NCBI RefSeq assembly: GCF_901538355.1
Contig: NZ_LR593887.1
Span: forward strand, 4,812,920 to 4,876,919
Origin: Tuwongella immobilis
GTDB lineage: Bacteria > Planctomycetota > Planctomycetia > Gemmatales > Gemmataceae
Length of the DNA stretch: 64,000 bases
Direction of reading: 5' to 3'
This document shows positions 63,183 through 64,000 of this stretch, piece after piece. How positions within the stretch are numbered: position 1 is the stretch's first letter; each line of letters starts with the position of its first letter. Made by a program: the position numbers and the translations under genes. The notes below the pieces were generated by a model. That model did not search any database, was not told where the DNA came from, and saw only the letters and a list, made by a program, of their open reading frames with translations.

Positions 63183-64000
63183 ATGCGTGCTTGCTCCGTG
63201 CGATGCCTGGGCCGAATCGCCTGGGTGGTGGTAGCGATTCTTTGCGGCCCGGTCACGGTCATGGCCCAAGTTCGCACACCGGCTCCCCCTGCTGAGTATG
63301 ATGTCACGCTGCGCTATTCGATCAATGCCGATCGTCAGGGGCGAATTCTGCAATTCGCCCGTATGCAGCAAGGGCTTGAGGCTCTGAAATTCGTCGAAAT
63401 CCCCACCGAAGATTCGGATGTGGCGGATCTCGACCCCACTGCCGAGCGCATGTTGGGTACCATTCCATCTGGCAATGCGTTGAAGTTGCTGGAACTGCCC
63501 GCCATTCGCACCGTGTTGGTCGCCCCGAAAGGCTCCACCTGGAACGCGAAGGCCGACACCAATGTGCCGGTGCGGATTCTCCTGGAGCAAGTCGCCACGC
63601 CGCGCTTGCAACTGCAACTGTGGACTCAGGCCCAAAATCAACTGGCGAAGATGGGCTTCTCCCCGAACATTGGCTACGAAACCTACGCCTATCGCATCAT
63701 TCGCGGTCGATTGCCTGCGGGTCAGATCCCGTTGCTGCTGAAGGACTTGCGCACACTCCCCAGCGGTTGGCTGATGCCGGAAACGCCGATTGACACACTA
63801 CCGCTTCCGCTGCGGGATACGCTGGCGATTCGTTTGATTGAGGTCGCCCCCGAACCGATGGATGCCCCGCCGGCGGTGAGCTTCTCCCTTCCGCCGGCGA
63901 TTCCGCCCGATCAAGCGAATCTCCGCAAACTGGAGCCGGAACTCCTGGCCATCTATCAAGATGCGATGAATAACCCGCAGCCCGTGCGGGTCGAAATCAT
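63183..64000 (+). CDS. hypothetical secreted protein (3' end beyond window)
   Basis: Open to the window edge, 272 residues visible. Signal peptide MRACSVRCLGRIAWVVVAIL...VMAQ, then a mature part beginning VRTPAPPAEYDVTLRYS. Readable features are LQFARMQQGLEALKFVEIP, NVPVRILLEQVATPRLQLQLW, GYETYAYRIIRGRLPAGQIP and LLKDLRTLPSG, a mixed alpha/beta envelope-type protein. The start at 63183 follows GGAGGCGAG; an ATG at 63132 in frame would place the signal peptide internally. No family was recognised. Confidence 0.65.
   Translation, partial: MRACSVRCLGRIAWVVVAILCGPVTVMAQVRTPAPPAEYDVTLRYSINADRQGRILQFARMQQGLEALKFVEIPTEDSDVADLDPTAERMLGTIPSGNALKLLELPAIRTVLVAPKGSTWNAKADTNVPVRILLEQVATPRLQLQLWTQAQNQLAKMGFSPNIGYETYAYRIIRGRLPAGQIPLLLKDLRTLPSGWLMPETPIDTLPLPLRDTLAIRLIEVAPEPMDAPPAVSFSLPPAIPPDQANLRKLEPELLAIYQDAMNNPQPVRVEI

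Overview
The window is about 64 kb of a planctomycete chromosome, most likely a Gemmataceae member (Gemmata/Tuwongella/Zavarzinella type). This is inferred from an ECF sigma factor next to a Ser/Thr kinase with WD40 repeats, prenyltransferase-repeat secreted proteins, a Cys-type sulfatase, a SEC-C/TPR protein, the futalosine menaquinone genes mqnA/mqnC, a planctomycete-style LE-R-PS N-terminus, and a moderately high GC content. No rRNA, tRNA or CRISPR was found.

Backbone, left part (1-8.4 kb and 13.4-24.0 kb): end of an aldose 1-epimerase, a SEC-C/TPR protein, a membrane-anchored pseudokinase, dxr and rseP. After an accessory interval come three polysaccharide genes (NAD epimerase, CapK/PaaK-like ligase, glycosyltransferase), a secreted prenyltransferase-repeat protein, the ECF sigma/kinase-WD40 pair and an unknown protein.

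Accessory island 1 (8.6-13.2 kb) is AT-richer. It holds three small unknown genes on the minus strand, two near-identical ankyrin-SUFU proteins in tandem, and a YwqK/MORN protein. It resembles an immunity-gene cluster of polymorphic toxin systems, but no toxin lies in the window.

Accessory island 2 (24.2-29.5 kb) is GC-rich in its left half. It looks like a decaying chromosomal integron. Short promoterless minus-strand genes (VOC protein, three unknowns or relics, a coiled-coil protein) are separated by attC-like palindromes bounded by GCCGAAC...GTTCGGC. A degenerate fragment of an integron-type tyrosine recombinase lies at 29.2-29.3 kb. A 158-bp direct repeat brackets part of it.

Backbone, middle and right (29.7-55.9 kb): FAD oxidoreductase; cmk-plsC-DUF3592-sulfatase-cupin; SDR, gpmA, LRR protein; eboE-like and aroB; hflX; a sigma factor; an orphan ABC ATPase; ftsH; a glycosyltransferase; DUF3467; cbiQ/cbiO; mqnA/mqnC; a patatin lipoprotein; and cysT-cysW-cysA.

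Accessory island 3 (55.9-62.2 kb): a three-gene operon whose architecture matches the anti-phage system Detocs: a large sensor with a histidine-kinase-type ATPase domain, a stand-alone receiver, and a receiver fused to a nucleoside phosphorylase/nucleosidase domain. It is flanked by IS5-family transposase remnants in direct orientation, like the scar of a composite transposon. The window closes with an SDR gene and the start of a secreted protein.
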